Source: an uncultured Sutterella sp.
GTDB lineage: Bacteria; Pseudomonadota; Gammaproteobacteria; Burkholderiales; Burkholderiaceae_F
Direction: 5' to 3'
Length of the DNA stretch: 13,259 nt
Assembly (NCBI GenBank): GCA_900754475.1
Contig: CAAECY010000120.1
Span: forward strand, 1 to 13,259
A program made the position numbers and the translations under genes. Below, one piece after another: positions 6,240 to 13,259 of this stretch (positions are counted from its first letter, which is position 1; the number at the start of each line of letters is the position of its first letter). The notes beneath the pieces are model-generated. The model worked only from the letters and a program-made list of their open reading frames with translations. It had not been told where the DNA came from and made no database searches.

Positions 6240-7643
6240 TCAGTTCAAGAATTCGCGCGGGTCGGAGATGACGCCCGTGACGGCCGCGGCCGCGGCGCTC
6301 GCCGGACTCATGAGGTGCGTGCGGCTTGCGTACCCCTGACGACCGACGAAGTTGCGGTTCGAGGTGGAGGCAACGCGCGAGCCGGGCTGTGCCTTGTCGT
6401 CGTTCATCGCAAGGCACATCGAGCAGCCGGGAAGGCGCCACTCGAACCCCGCTTCCTTGAAAATGTCGGCCAGACCCTCGGCCTCGGCCGCGGCGCGCAC
6501 TTCCATCGAGCCTGGAACGGCGAGCGCCCGAACGCCCGGCGCCACGCGCCGACCGCGCACGATTTCGGCCGCGGCCCGGAAGTCTTCGATGCGCCCGTTC
6601 GTGCAGGAGCCGATGAAGACGGTGTCAACGGGCGTGCCGATCAGGGGTTCGCCCGCTCGGAGTTCGGTGTACTCCAAGGCGGCGCGCGCGCTCGCGGCCT
6701 CGACGGGATCGTCGAAAGCGCTGGGATCGGGCACGCGCCCCGTCACGGCGCATTCCTGCCCGGGGTTCGTCCCCCAGGTGACCTGAGGCTCAAGACTTCC
6801 CGCATCGATTTCGATTTCCGCGTCGAACACCGCATCGGCGTCCGTGTGCAGGGTCTTCCAGTAAGCGAGCGCTTCGTCCCACGCTTTCCCTTCGGGCGCG
6901 AAGGGACGGCCCTTGAGGTAGGCGAAGGTCGTCTCGTCGGGGGCGATCATCCCCACCTTGGCGCCCATTTCGATCGCCATGTTGGAGAGCGTCATGCGGC
7001 CTTCCATCGAGAGGTGTTCGACCGCTTCCCCTGCGAATTCGACGGCGTAACCCGTGCCGCCCGCGGTCGTGAGACGACCCGCCACGGCGAGAATCAGGTC
7101 CTTGGCGGAAACGCCCCGCCCGAGGCGGCCCGTGCAGCGGATGCGCATCGTCTTGAGGCGCTGCTGCTTCAAAGTTTGCGTCGCCATCACGTGTTCGACC
7201 TCGGACGTGCCGATCCCGAAGGCAAGCGCCCCGAAGGCGCCGTGGGTGGCGGTGTGGGAGTCGCCGCACACGAGCGTCGTCCCGGGAAGCGTGAAGCCCG
7301 TCTGGGGTCCGACGATGTGCACGATCCCCTGACGCGGATGCCCGAGCCCGTAGAGCGTGACGCCGAACTCGCGGCAGTTTTCGATGAGGGTCGTCACCTG
7401 AGTGCGCGCCATCGGGGAGCACGCTTCGAGAGAGGGCGACTCGGTCGAAATGTCGTGGTCCATGGTGGCGAGCATCAGGTCGGGCCGACGGGGTTTGCGC
7501 CCCGCGGCGCGCAGCCCCGCAAAGGCCTGCGGGCTCGTTACTTCGTGCACGAGGTGGCGGTCGATGTAAAGAAGGGGCAACTCCCCGGGGCGCTCCGCGA
7601 CGACGTGGGCGTCGAAAACCTTTTCGTAGAGTGTCTTACCCAT
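6240..7643 (-). CDS. leuC: 3-isopropylmalate dehydratase large subunit
   Basis: Large, [4Fe-4S]-carrying subunit of isopropylmalate isomerase, working with LeuD. At 467 residues it has the normal family length. The three cluster cysteines are present: C347 in GSCTNGRIEDF, and C407 and C410 in LPGCSMCLAMN, the same numbering I recall for the E. coli protein. Other aconitase-family motifs are LVCGDSHTATHGAFGALAFG (124-143) and DRHLVHEVTSPQAF (28-41). The start ATG lies 3 nt past the leuB stop, with its Shine-Dalgarno (GGGGAGG on the minus strand) inside the last codons of leuB. This implies translational coupling. The cluster should make the enzyme oxygen-sensitive. Confidence 0.97.
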   Translation of the reverse strand: MGKTLYEKVFDAHVVAERPGELPLLYIDRHLVHEVTSPQAFAGLRAAGRKPRRPDLMLATMDHDISTESPSLEACSPMARTQVTTLIENCREFGVTLYGLGHPRQGIVHIVGPQTGFTLPGTTLVCGDSHTATHGAFGALAFGIGTSEVEHVMATQTLKQQRLKTMRIRCTGRLGRGVSAKDLILAVAGRLTTAGGTGYAVEFAGEAVEHLSMEGRMTLSNMAIEMGAKVGMIAPDETTFAYLKGRPFAPEGKAWDEALAYWKTLHTDADAVFDAEIEIDAGSLEPQVTWGTNPGQECAVTGRVPDPSAFDDPVEAASARAALEYTELRAGEPLIGTPVDTVFIGSCTNGRIEDFRAAAEIVRGRRVAPGVRALAVPGSMEVRAAAEAEGLADIFKEAGFEWRLPGCSMCLAMNDDKAQPGSRVASTSNRNFVGRQGYASRTHLMSPASAAAAAVTGVISDPREFLN

Positions 7644-7646
7644 GGC

Positions 7647-8774
7647 TCAGGCCTCCCCGGTAGCAACGCATTCTTCGCATTCGTCGCGCTCTTCACGGAT
7701 GGCGGCCGCAATGGCGTCGCCCATCGCGGAGCAGCTCACCGCCGCTTCGCCCGCGCGGGCGATGTCGCCCGTGCGAACGCCCGAAGCGAGCACCCGCGAG
7801 ACCGCGCGTTCGATGCGGTCCGCGGCCCCCGTTTCGCCGAGGGAGTAGCGAAGCATGAGGGCGGCGGAGAGGATCTGCGCGATGGGGTTCGCGATGTTGC
7901 GCCCGGCGATGTCGGGGGCGGAGCCCCCCGCGGGCTCGTAGAGACCGAAACCCGATTCGCCGATCGAAGCCGACGGGAGCATCCCCATCGAGCCCGTGAT
8001 CATCGCGCACTCGTCGGAGAGGATGTCGCCGAACATGTTCGAGCACAAGACGACGTCGAACTGGGAGGGCGCCTTGATGAGTTGCATCGTCGCGTTGTCG
8101 ATGTAGAGGTGCGAGAGCGCGACGTCGGGGTAGTCGGCGGCCACCTGCTCGACCGTTTCGCGCCAGAGGACGGACGAGGCAAGCACGTTCGCCTTGTCGA
8201 TCGACGTCACCGCGCGGCGGCGCAGACGCGCCGTTTCAAAGGCCGCACGGGCGATGCGTTCGATTTCGCGACGGCTGTAGACCTCGGTGTCGAAGGCCTT
8301 TTCGTCCGCCCCTTCGCCTTCGCGCCCCTTGGGGGTGCCGAAGTAGATCCCGCCCGTGAGTTCTCGCACGACGACCAAATCGCACCCCGCGGCGGAAATG
8401 TCCGCGCGCAGAGGGGAGAGGCCTTCGAGCCCCGGGAAAAAGCGCGCCGGACGCAGATTGCAAAAGAGCCCGTAGCGCTTGCGAAGCGGCAGGAGCGCCC
8501 CGGCTTCCGGACGGTCCTTGTGGGGGAGGTGGTCCCACTTGGGGCCGCCGACGCTCCCGAAGAGGATGGCTTCCGCGCGGTCGCAGGCTTCAAGCGTCGC
8601 TTCCGGGAGGGGCGTCCCCACGGCGTCGATCGCGGCGCCCCCGACGAGGGCTTCGGTGGCCGTGTAGGTGAAGTGTTCGCGTTCGGCGGCGGCCTCGACG
8701 GCCTTCAGGGCTTCGCGCATGATTTCGGGGCCGATGCCGTCGCCCGCGAGAACGGTGAAAGTATGGTGTCGCAT
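7647..8774 (-). CDS. leuB: 3-isopropylmalate dehydrogenase
   Basis: Oxidises and decarboxylates 3-isopropylmalate to 2-oxoisocaproate with NAD+, the third dedicated leucine step. It is 375 residues. The N-terminal LAGDGIGPEI (9-18) is typical and supports the start. The active-site set is complete: R98, R108 and R137 for substrate; Y144 and K194 for catalysis; D226, D250 and D254 for the metal. GGSAPDIAGRNIANP (283-297) is the nucleotide-binding signature. No good Shine-Dalgarno precedes the ATG (minus-strand CCACGACCATTCCC), which is unusual beside its neighbours. The C-terminus ends in a short DECEECVATGEA tail that contains the leuC ribosome-binding site in its codons. The 162-nt gap to leuA holds hairpins and a pyrimidine tract. 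Confidence 0.97.
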   Translation of the reverse strand: MRHHTFTVLAGDGIGPEIMREALKAVEAAAEREHFTYTATEALVGGAAIDAVGTPLPEATLEACDRAEAILFGSVGGPKWDHLPHKDRPEAGALLPLRKRYGLFCNLRPARFFPGLEGLSPLRADISAAGCDLVVVRELTGGIYFGTPKGREGEGADEKAFDTEVYSRREIERIARAAFETARLRRRAVTSIDKANVLASSVLWRETVEQVAADYPDVALSHLYIDNATMQLIKAPSQFDVVLCSNMFGDILSDECAMITGSMGMLPSASIGESGFGLYEPAGGSAPDIAGRNIANPIAQILSAALMLRYSLGETGAADRIERAVSRVLASGVRTGDIARAGEAAVSCSAMGDAIAAAIREERDECEECVATGEA

Positions 8775-8785
8775 GGGAATGGTCG

Positions 8786-8925
8786 TGGATAAGGTTGAAA
8801 AACGCGTGTTCGTGGGCGAAGGCGCCCGAAAAACCGAAATTTCGGGACGAACTCGCCCGCACCCGGGCGCGCGAGCGCCCGAGTTGGGGAAAAGAGGAAA
8901 AAGGAAAACGGAGAAGCCGAAGAGG
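8786..8925 (-). promoter_or_regulatory. Structured leuA-leuB intercistronic region with pyrimidine-rich tract
   Basis: In the leu mRNA (minus strand) the leuA stop is followed by a tract of U and C only, complementary to the pure-purine run at 8886-8908, within a longer G-poor stretch. Next comes a two-part hairpin: AACTC (8850-8854) with GAGTT (8881-8885), enclosing GGGCGC (8865-8870) and GCGCCC (8875-8880). After that comes the 12-bp palindrome CCGAAATTTCGG (8834-8845), directly followed by U5. The same CCCGAAA arm can instead pair with the downstream TTTCGGG. A G-poor, C/U-rich stretch ahead of hairpins could be a Rho entry, processing or attenuation site. Function is inferred. Confidence 0.4.
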
Positions 8926-8936
8926 CCCGAGCGGAC

Positions 8937-10547
8937 TCAGACGCCGCGGCGTTCGTGGCTTTCGAGCTCGGTCGCGGGGGCGCTTGCGGTCGTGCCTTTA
9001 CGCTTCTTCTCGACTTCGCGCGCCTGTTCGATCACGTTCATCGCGTGAACGAACGCGCGGGCGGAGGCTTCGAGAACGTCGGTCGAAAGGCCCATGCCGT
9101 GGAAGATGCGCCCTTCGTGCTCGACCGTCACGTCCACCTGACCGAGCGCGTCCATCCCTTCACCGTTGGCGTTGATCGAGTAGGAAACGAGCCGGCAGCG
9201 AATGCCCGTCAAGCGCGTGATGCAGTTGTAGATCGCATCCACCGGACCGTTCCCGATGCTCGACTCGGTGCGGGTGCGTTTGCCCACGCGCAAGCGGACG
9301 CTTGCCGTCGGGAGGGTTTCGCCGTTTCCGCACATGACGTTCATGCGGTCGAGCTGATAGGTGGGCGTTTCTTCTTCGACCTTCGTAAAGAAGAGGAGCG
9401 CTTCGAGGTCGTAGTCGTAGACCTGGCCCTTCTTGTCGGCGAGCTTCAAAAAGCGCGCGTAGAGGTCGTTCATGTTGTAGTCGCTCTCGGTGTAGCCGAG
9501 CTTCTCGAGGCACGCCTTGATCATGTGCCGACCCGAACGGGCCGTCATGTGAAGGACGTTCCCGTGCACGCCCACGCTCTCGGGCGTGAGGATTTCGTAG
9601 GTCTCGCGGTTCTTGAGAACGCCGTCCTGGTGGATGCCCGAGCTGTGCGCGAAGGCGTTCGAGCCGACGATGGGCTTGTGCGAGGGGACGGGTTCGTGAC
9701 AAATTTTCGAGACGAGCATCGACGTGCGGGCGATGCGTTCGTGAACGATCCCGGTTTTGAGGCCCTTCAGCCACGCCTGACGCAGACGAATGGCGGTCAC
9801 GACTTCTTCGAGGGCGCAGTTGCCCGCGCGCTCGCCGAGGCCGTTCATGCAGCACTCGATCTGACGGGCCCCTTCCTGAAGGGCCGTGAGCGAGTTGGCC
9901 GTCGCCATCCCGAGGTCGTTGTGGCAGTGGACGGAAACGACCGCGCGGTCGATGTTGGGCACGCGGTTCATGAGCGTGCGGATGATCCCCGCGAACTCCG
10001 TCGGGAAGGTGTAGCCGACCGTGTCGGGAATATTGACGGTCGTCGCCCCGGCGTCGATCGCCGCCTCGACCATGCGGCAGAGGTTGTCGATCGGCGTGCG
10101 GCCCGCGTCTTCGCAGGAGAATTCGACGTCGTCCGTCCACTTGCGCGCTTCCTTCACGGCGGCAACCCCCATGGCGAGGACGTCGTCGAAGGACCGGCGC
10201 AGCTTCTTTTCAACGTGCAGGGTCGACGTTGCGATGAACGTGTGAATGCGGAAGCGTTCGGCCGCTTTCAGCGCTTCGGCCGCACGGATCACGTCGCCCG
10301 GAACGGCGCGCGCGAGCCCGCAGGGAACGGCGCGACGCAGAGCGCGCGCAATCGTCTGCACGCTCTCGAAGTCGCCCGCGGAGGAAATCGGGAAACCCGC
10401 CTCGATGACGTCGACGCCGAGGTCCTCGAGCGCCAGGGCGATCTGAAGCTTCTGTTGCATGGAAAGGCTTTGAGCAAGCGCCTGTTCGCCGTCACGCAAC
10501 GTCGTATCAAAAATCACCACGCGCTCGGCGGATATATCGTCGATCAT
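8937..10547 (-). CDS. leuA: 2-isopropylmalate synthase
   Basis: Condenses acetyl-CoA with 2-oxoisovalerate to 2-isopropylmalate, the committed and normally leucine-inhibited step. At 536 residues it is full length. The catalytic barrel begins with FDTTLRDGEQ (13-22; metal ligand D14, R18), and SVHCHNDLG (205-213) supplies H207 and H209. GERAGNCALEE (238-248) and FAHSSGIHQDGVLKNRE (299-315) follow. The C-terminal regulatory domain (about 390-515) includes NGPVDAIY and DALGQVDV. From memory the sequence follows E. coli LeuA closely along its whole length (RDGEQAL-xx-SLS, DDVEFSCEDAGRTPI, KLADKKGQV), rather than the SPG-type LeuA. The start ATG has GGGAG about 8 nt upstream. First gene of leuABCD, with a TTGACA promoter 80 nt upstream. 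The last 20 residues are low complexity. Confidence 0.97.
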   Translation of the reverse strand: MIDDISAERVVIFDTTLRDGEQALAQSLSMQQKLQIALALEDLGVDVIEAGFPISSAGDFESVQTIARALRRAVPCGLARAVPGDVIRAAEALKAAERFRIHTFIATSTLHVEKKLRRSFDDVLAMGVAAVKEARKWTDDVEFSCEDAGRTPIDNLCRMVEAAIDAGATTVNIPDTVGYTFPTEFAGIIRTLMNRVPNIDRAVVSVHCHNDLGMATANSLTALQEGARQIECCMNGLGERAGNCALEEVVTAIRLRQAWLKGLKTGIVHERIARTSMLVSKICHEPVPSHKPIVGSNAFAHSSGIHQDGVLKNRETYEILTPESVGVHGNVLHMTARSGRHMIKACLEKLGYTESDYNMNDLYARFLKLADKKGQVYDYDLEALLFFTKVEEETPTYQLDRMNVMCGNGETLPTASVRLRVGKRTRTESSIGNGPVDAIYNCITRLTGIRCRLVSYSINANGEGMDALGQVDVTVEHEGRIFHGMGLSTDVLEASARAFVHAMNVIEQAREVEKKRKGTTASAPATELESHERRGV

Positions 10548-10572
10548 CTTCGGGCTCCCGGAATGAGGGTTG

Positions 10573-10593
10573 AAAAAAGGCGGTTCGTCCGCC
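10573..10593 (-). terminator. Hairpin plus U6 in the leuA leader
   Basis: On the minus strand, GGCGG-ACGAA-CCGCC is followed at once by TTTTTT (stem 10593-10579, U-run 10578-10573). This is the form of an intrinsic terminator, though with a stem of only 5 bp. It lies between the proposed leuA promoter and start codon. Its 5' arm begins about 3 nt after the expected transcription start, and no leader peptide with leucine codons is present. It could be a weak attenuator, a stop for upstream read-through, or a 5'-end stabilising hairpin. Confidence 0.45.
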
Positions 10594-10602
10594 GGTAGAA
10601 GA

Positions 10603-10632
10603 ACCCTACACCCGCACCGTTTCTGTTGTCAA
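10603..10632 (-). promoter_or_regulatory. Proposed leuABCD sigma-70 promoter
   Basis: On the minus strand, a consensus -35 TTGACA (10632-10627), an 18-bp spacer and a weaker -10 TAGGGT (10608-10603) point towards leuA. The predicted start is near 10596, giving a leader of about 50 nt before ATG 10547. Upstream (10633-10760) is the most AT-rich stretch of the window, which would suit an UP element or regulator sites. Confidence 0.6.
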
Positions 10633-10795
10633 GGAAACTTGCAAAAAATGCGCTGTGGTTTCTCTAACTATATGATTTTTCTATATAAGGAAAAGTAACT
10701 ACACGGTTTTTGCAAAGATAAAAAGTTGCAATAGCGCCAGAGTTGCCAAAACGAGTCTCGGGGATTTTCGCCCCTTGAACACGAATTCGAACGAG
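10633..10795. other. AT-rich intergenic region between autotransporter terminator and leuA promoter
   Basis: This is part of the 372-nt gap between leuA and the autotransporter gene. It is strikingly AT-rich compared with its surroundings, with CTATATAA and AACTATATG elements near 10675-10690 that could serve as alternative -10 boxes on the minus strand. A 62-codon frame covers part of it, but its composition is unlike the neighbouring proteins, so I do not call a gene. The rest of the gap (10796-10919) is taken up by two hairpins. Confidence 0.4.
10639..10731. promoter_or_regulatory. Three TTGCAA palindromes upstream of the leuA promoter
   Basis: The hexamer palindrome TTGCAA occurs at 10639-10644, 10710-10715 and 10726-10731. 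The first is 6 bp upstream of the -35 box, and the other two start 16 bp apart. Two of the sites extend to a shared 9-mer, TTGCAAAAA, in opposite orientations (10639-10647 and 10707-10715). These are candidate operators for a leucine or global regulator. This is inferred from position and repetition only. Confidence 0.35.
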
Positions 10796-10839
10796 CGAAA
10801 AAGAACGCCGCGGGCATCCCCGAAGGAATACCCGCGGCG
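10796..10839 (-). terminator. Rho-independent terminator of the autotransporter gene
   Basis: On the minus strand a 15-bp stem (arms 10839-10825 and 10820-10806), with nine perfect GC-rich pairs CGCCGCGGG/CCCGCGGCG at the base, is closed by a TTCG tetraloop and followed by TTCTTTTTC. It lies about 80 nt past the autotransporter stop, just upstream of the leu promoter region. Confidence 0.85.
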
Positions 10840-10858
10840 CTTGTGTGCCGCTTCAACC

Positions 10859-10888
10859 CGAACGCCCCGGGCGAGGTCGGGGCGTTCG
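10859..10888. repeat. Perfect 11-bp inverted repeat after the autotransporter stop
   Basis: CGAACGCCCCG (10859-10869) and CGGGGCGTTCG (10878-10888) form a perfect hairpin with an 8-nt loop, 31 nt past the stop codon. No U-run follows on either strand, so it more likely protects the 3' end or acts together with the terminator that follows than terminates alone. Confidence 0.6.
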
Positions 10889-10919
10889 AATCGAAGGCGT
10901 CAAACGCGGTTGAAGGCGG

Positions 10920-13259
10920 TTAGAAGCGATACGCGGCGTTGAGCGAGAACGTGGTCGCTCCGCGCTCCTCATCGCCCCATTCGAAACCTGCCTTGAGACC
11001 GAAGGCGAAGTCGCCCGCCTCGGCCGTGAGGGCGAGGTTGGAGCGGACCTTCACATCGTCGGCGAAGGTGAAGCGGTAGCTGCTCGTCGCACCCGCGAAG
11101 GCGACGGTCTGGTCGACCTCGGTGTCGCCCGCGGTCGGAACGACCGCAAGCGAGAAGGCCGGAGCGAGACGCATGCCGCCCGCCGTGTCGAAGGCGGCGG
11201 AGAGCTCGGCACCGATCGGGAATTCGACCGCCGTGGCGTCCGCATCGTCGACGCGCACTCCGTGGTTGGTCGTGTAGCCGTCGGAGGTCACGTAGTAGAG
11301 GTTCGCTCCGACAAAGGGCGTGAGCTTCACGGCACCGAGATCGGCCGTACGGCGCACTTCGGCCCCGAGCCCGTAGACGGAGGTCGTCGTGTCGGTCGTG
11401 AGGTCGGCGACGCCGTTGACCTTCAAGTCGGACTTAACCCACGCAGCCGTTGCATCGAAGAGGACGTCGTAAGCGCCGATCGACTTCTTGCCGTAGAAGG
11501 AAAGCCCGTAGAAGTCGAACTCGTCCTTCGCCGCAACATCGTCGTTGTCGGTGTCGCCGGTACCTGCCGTAAAGGCGCCGCCGAGCTTCCAGTCGCCCAG
11601 CATGCTTTCGGCACCGACCGCAAGACCGTAGGCGTCGGTTTCAACGTCAAGCGCCTGAGCGCCCGTCGAGATGCCGTCCAACTTCGTCATGCCGCCCGTA
11701 ACGCGGGCCCAGAGACGGGACTCGGTCGAAGCGGCGGCCGCTTCGTCGCGAACGACGCGACGCAGATCGGACGCGCGGTCGTAGGCGGTCGTGAAGACCG
11801 CAAGCGACCCGCCCGGGTTCATCGCAGCGTCAAAGCGCGCGGCCACGGCGGCGTTCGAAAGCCCCGTCGTGTCGGTCAAGAGAGCTTGCGCGTAGTCGCG
11901 CTCGGCGCCTTGAGCCCGGTAGCCCGCGTCGGCCAGAGCGTGACCCTGCATGAGGTTCCCGTAGGCTTCGGAGGCGTTTGCGTTTGAGACGGTCCACGTA
12001 CCCGTTTCCTCGTCGAAGTCGATCGCAAGCATGGCCGAACCGCTCTTCAACGTGTCGGCCGTGTTCCAGTAGGCGCCTGCATCGTCGGACGTGAGGTTGA
12101 AGGTGGCGGAGCCCTCCTTAACGGAGCCGACGAGGTAGGCGACGGAACCCTTGTCCACCGCGAAGGAATCCGCCGTGATGAGGGTGTCGTTCGCAGACAT
12201 GCCGGAGATGTCCGCAACGAGGACCGACTTCGCACCGAAGGCGACCGCGGCGTTCGTGCCGTCGGCGGCACCCACAAGGAGCGAACCCGTCTTTTCAACC
12301 GTCACGGGACCCGCCACGAAAGCGGCGGCCGTATCGGCACTCCACGTGCCGAACCCTTCGGAGAAGACCGCGTGGAAGGCCGTGAGGTCGGTCGTACCGA
12401 GCGCAACAACGCCGTTCGCGTCCGCGGTGACGGAACCTTCAAGCGTCGTTCCGCCGAAGGCGAAGGTCGTCGCGTCGGTCGAAGACGCGGCCGGGGTTTC
12501 GTTCGCCGCGGCGTAAGCGGCAGCCGCCGACGTGCCCACCGTAACGCTGACGTCCTTGAGCGAGCCCTTCGCGACCGTGAGGTTGCCGCCGGTAACGTCG
12601 AGCGAGGTCGCCTGCTTGGCGGCGAGCGTATCGACCGTCACGTCACCCGAAACCGTCACGTCGTTCGCGAGCGTGAGCTTCGTAACATCGAGCTTCCCGG
12701 CCTTGCCGGCATCAAGCTTCGTGGTGCCCGAGACGGTGACGTCCGCAAGCGTAAAGGAGCCGTTCTTGACGGTGAGGCCGTCCTTGCCGGACAGGTCGAT
12801 CGCAGCGCTGATCGACCCCTTCACGTCGGCGGTCTCACTCCCAAGGGCGAGCCCGCCAGCGACGTTGAGAGCGGGCGCCTTGTCGCCTTCATAGGCAACG
12901 AGTTCGCCGCCTTCCGAAGAGCCCACGAGCGTGAGGGTGTTGCCGTTCGTCACGTCGACGGACGCGACGCCCTTGCCCAACTGCAGCGTGCGGCCGCCGA
13001 AGGACTTGTCGACTTCAACCTTGCCGGTTTCGTCGGCCTTGGCCGTCACGTCGGTCTTCTCGAAGATCTGACCGTCGTTGACGTCGCCGATGTCGACCGA
13101 CTCTTCAACGTCGCCCGAGGCGTCAACGAGTTGGCCCGTAAAGGCGATCGAGCCGTCCTTGTAGGCGTTCTTGAAGACGCCCGTTGCCGTGTCGGCATAG
13201 TCCTTGTTGAACTTCGCGTCGGTGAGCGCAAGCGTGCCGCCTTCGGTGAAGAGGAGGCT
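10920..13259 (-). CDS. Autotransporter (type V secretion), C-terminal part of passenger plus beta-barrel; 5' end outside window
   Basis: The frame is open to the window edge, giving the last 779 residues of a surface protein; the signal peptide is not seen. The GTG at 13049 is internal and not the start. Residues 1-430 or so are a Thr/Val/Ala/Asp/Gly-rich passenger with short strand-turn units (LTVKNGSF, DVTVSGTTKLDAG, LTLANDVTVSGDVTVD, LDVTGGNLTVAKGS) expected to form a beta-helix. Residues 430-510 include a helical linker (AYGNLMQGHALADAGYRAQG). From about 513 (SRLWARVTGG) to the end is an autotransporter beta-domain of about 265 residues with alternating strands, ending in the outer-membrane signature AAYRF. 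No cysteine occurs in the visible part, as is usual for this class. No protease motif is seen, so a role in adhesion or surface coating is more likely than enzymatic activity, but the ligand is unknown. A strong terminator follows. Confidence 0.88.
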   Translation of the reverse strand, partial: SLLFTEGGTLALTDAKFNKDYADTATGVFKNAYKDGSIAFTGQLVDASGDVEESVDIGDVNDGQIFEKTDVTAKADETGKVEVDKSFGGRTLQLGKGVASVDVTNGNTLTLVGSSEGGELVAYEGDKAPALNVAGGLALGSETADVKGSISAAIDLSGKDGLTVKNGSFTLADVTVSGTTKLDAGKAGKLDVTKLTLANDVTVSGDVTVDTLAAKQATSLDVTGGNLTVAKGSLKDVSVTVGTSAAAAYAAANETPAASSTDATTFAFGGTTLEGSVTADANGVVALGTTDLTAFHAVFSEGFGTWSADTAAAFVAGPVTVEKTGSLLVGAADGTNAAVAFGAKSVLVADISGMSANDTLITADSFAVDKGSVAYLVGSVKEGSATFNLTSDDAGAYWNTADTLKSGSAMLAIDFDEETGTWTVSNANASEAYGNLMQGHALADAGYRAQGAERDYAQALLTDTTGLSNAAVAARFDAAMNPGGSLAVFTTAYDRASDLRRVVRDEAAAASTESRLWARVTGGMTKLDGISTGAQALDVETDAYGLAVGAESMLGDWKLGGAFTAGTGDTDNDDVAAKDEFDFYGLSFYGKKSIGAYDVLFDATAAWVKSDLKVNGVADLTTDTTTSVYGLGAEVRRTADLGAVKLTPFVGANLYYVTSDGYTTNHGVRVDDADATAVEFPIGAELSAAFDTAGGMRLAPAFSLAVVPTAGDTEVDQTVAFAGATSSYRFTFADDVKVRSNLALTAEAGDFAFGLKAGFEWGDEERGATTFSLNAAYRF

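Noticed and set aside
6111..8792. 893-codon plus-strand open frame opposite leuC and leuB
   Set aside because: It is codon-on-codon antisense to leuC and leuB, with Arg-rich composition and no recognisable motif.
8955..10598. 547-codon plus-strand open frame opposite leuA
   Set aside because: It is the mirror frame of leuA and is explained by absent TTA/CTA/TCA codons.
10668..10856. 62-codon minus-strand frame as a leu leader peptide
   Set aside because: It spans the autotransporter terminator, is not leucine-rich, and ends upstream of the TTGACA promoter.
13047..13049. GTG as the start of the autotransporter gene
   Set aside because: The same frame continues 70 codons to the window edge with matching composition (SLLFTEGGTLALTDAKF), so this is an internal codon.

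Overview
This GC-rich window (about 60% G+C or more by eye) has protein-filled strands, strong signal peptides and a large outer-membrane autotransporter, so it comes from a diderm bacterium, most likely a proteobacterium. A periplasmic FMN/FAD flavoprotein reductase, an autotransporter of this style and a PiT-PhoU transporter together suggest an anaerobic gut member of the Burkholderiales such as Sutterellaceae. That placement is inference; no rRNA or marker gene is present.

Layout. The plus strand carries three independently terminated genes: the C-terminal half of an MFS drug/solute transporter (1-704, cut by the window edge), a PiT-type phosphate permease fused to a PhoU-like domain (993-3278), and a secreted FMN/FAD reductase of the fumarate/urocanate reductase superfamily (3627-5426). 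A strong, probably bidirectional, terminator (5484-5533) separates these from the minus strand. The minus strand is read right to left. It holds the C-terminal part of an autotransporter (10920-13259, 5' end outside the window), its terminator, an AT-rich promoter region, and a complete leucine operon leuA-leuB-leuC-leuD (10547 down to 5582).

How the genes work together. The four leu products form the whole dedicated leucine branch from 2-oxoisovalerate to 2-oxoisocaproate; only a transaminase is missing. leuB, leuC and leuD are tightly packed (3 and 10 nt gaps). leuA is separated from leuB by a 162-nt gap with a long pyrimidine tract and hairpins, which could set different levels of LeuA and LeuBCD. 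The other genes look like single-gene units: phosphate uptake, periplasmic anaerobic electron disposal and surface display.

The points most worth a second look are: the reductase, which has the full FMN/FAD scaffold but appears to lack the substrate-binding and proton-donor His and Arg residues of fumarate reductases; a four-copy 11-bp tandem repeat just after it; a leuD 3' end that looks frameshifted; and the leuA upstream region, with three TTGCAA palindromes and a hairpin-plus-U-run at the presumed transcript start. I see no CRISPR array, RNA gene, insertion sequence, phage gene or clear new multi-gene system.
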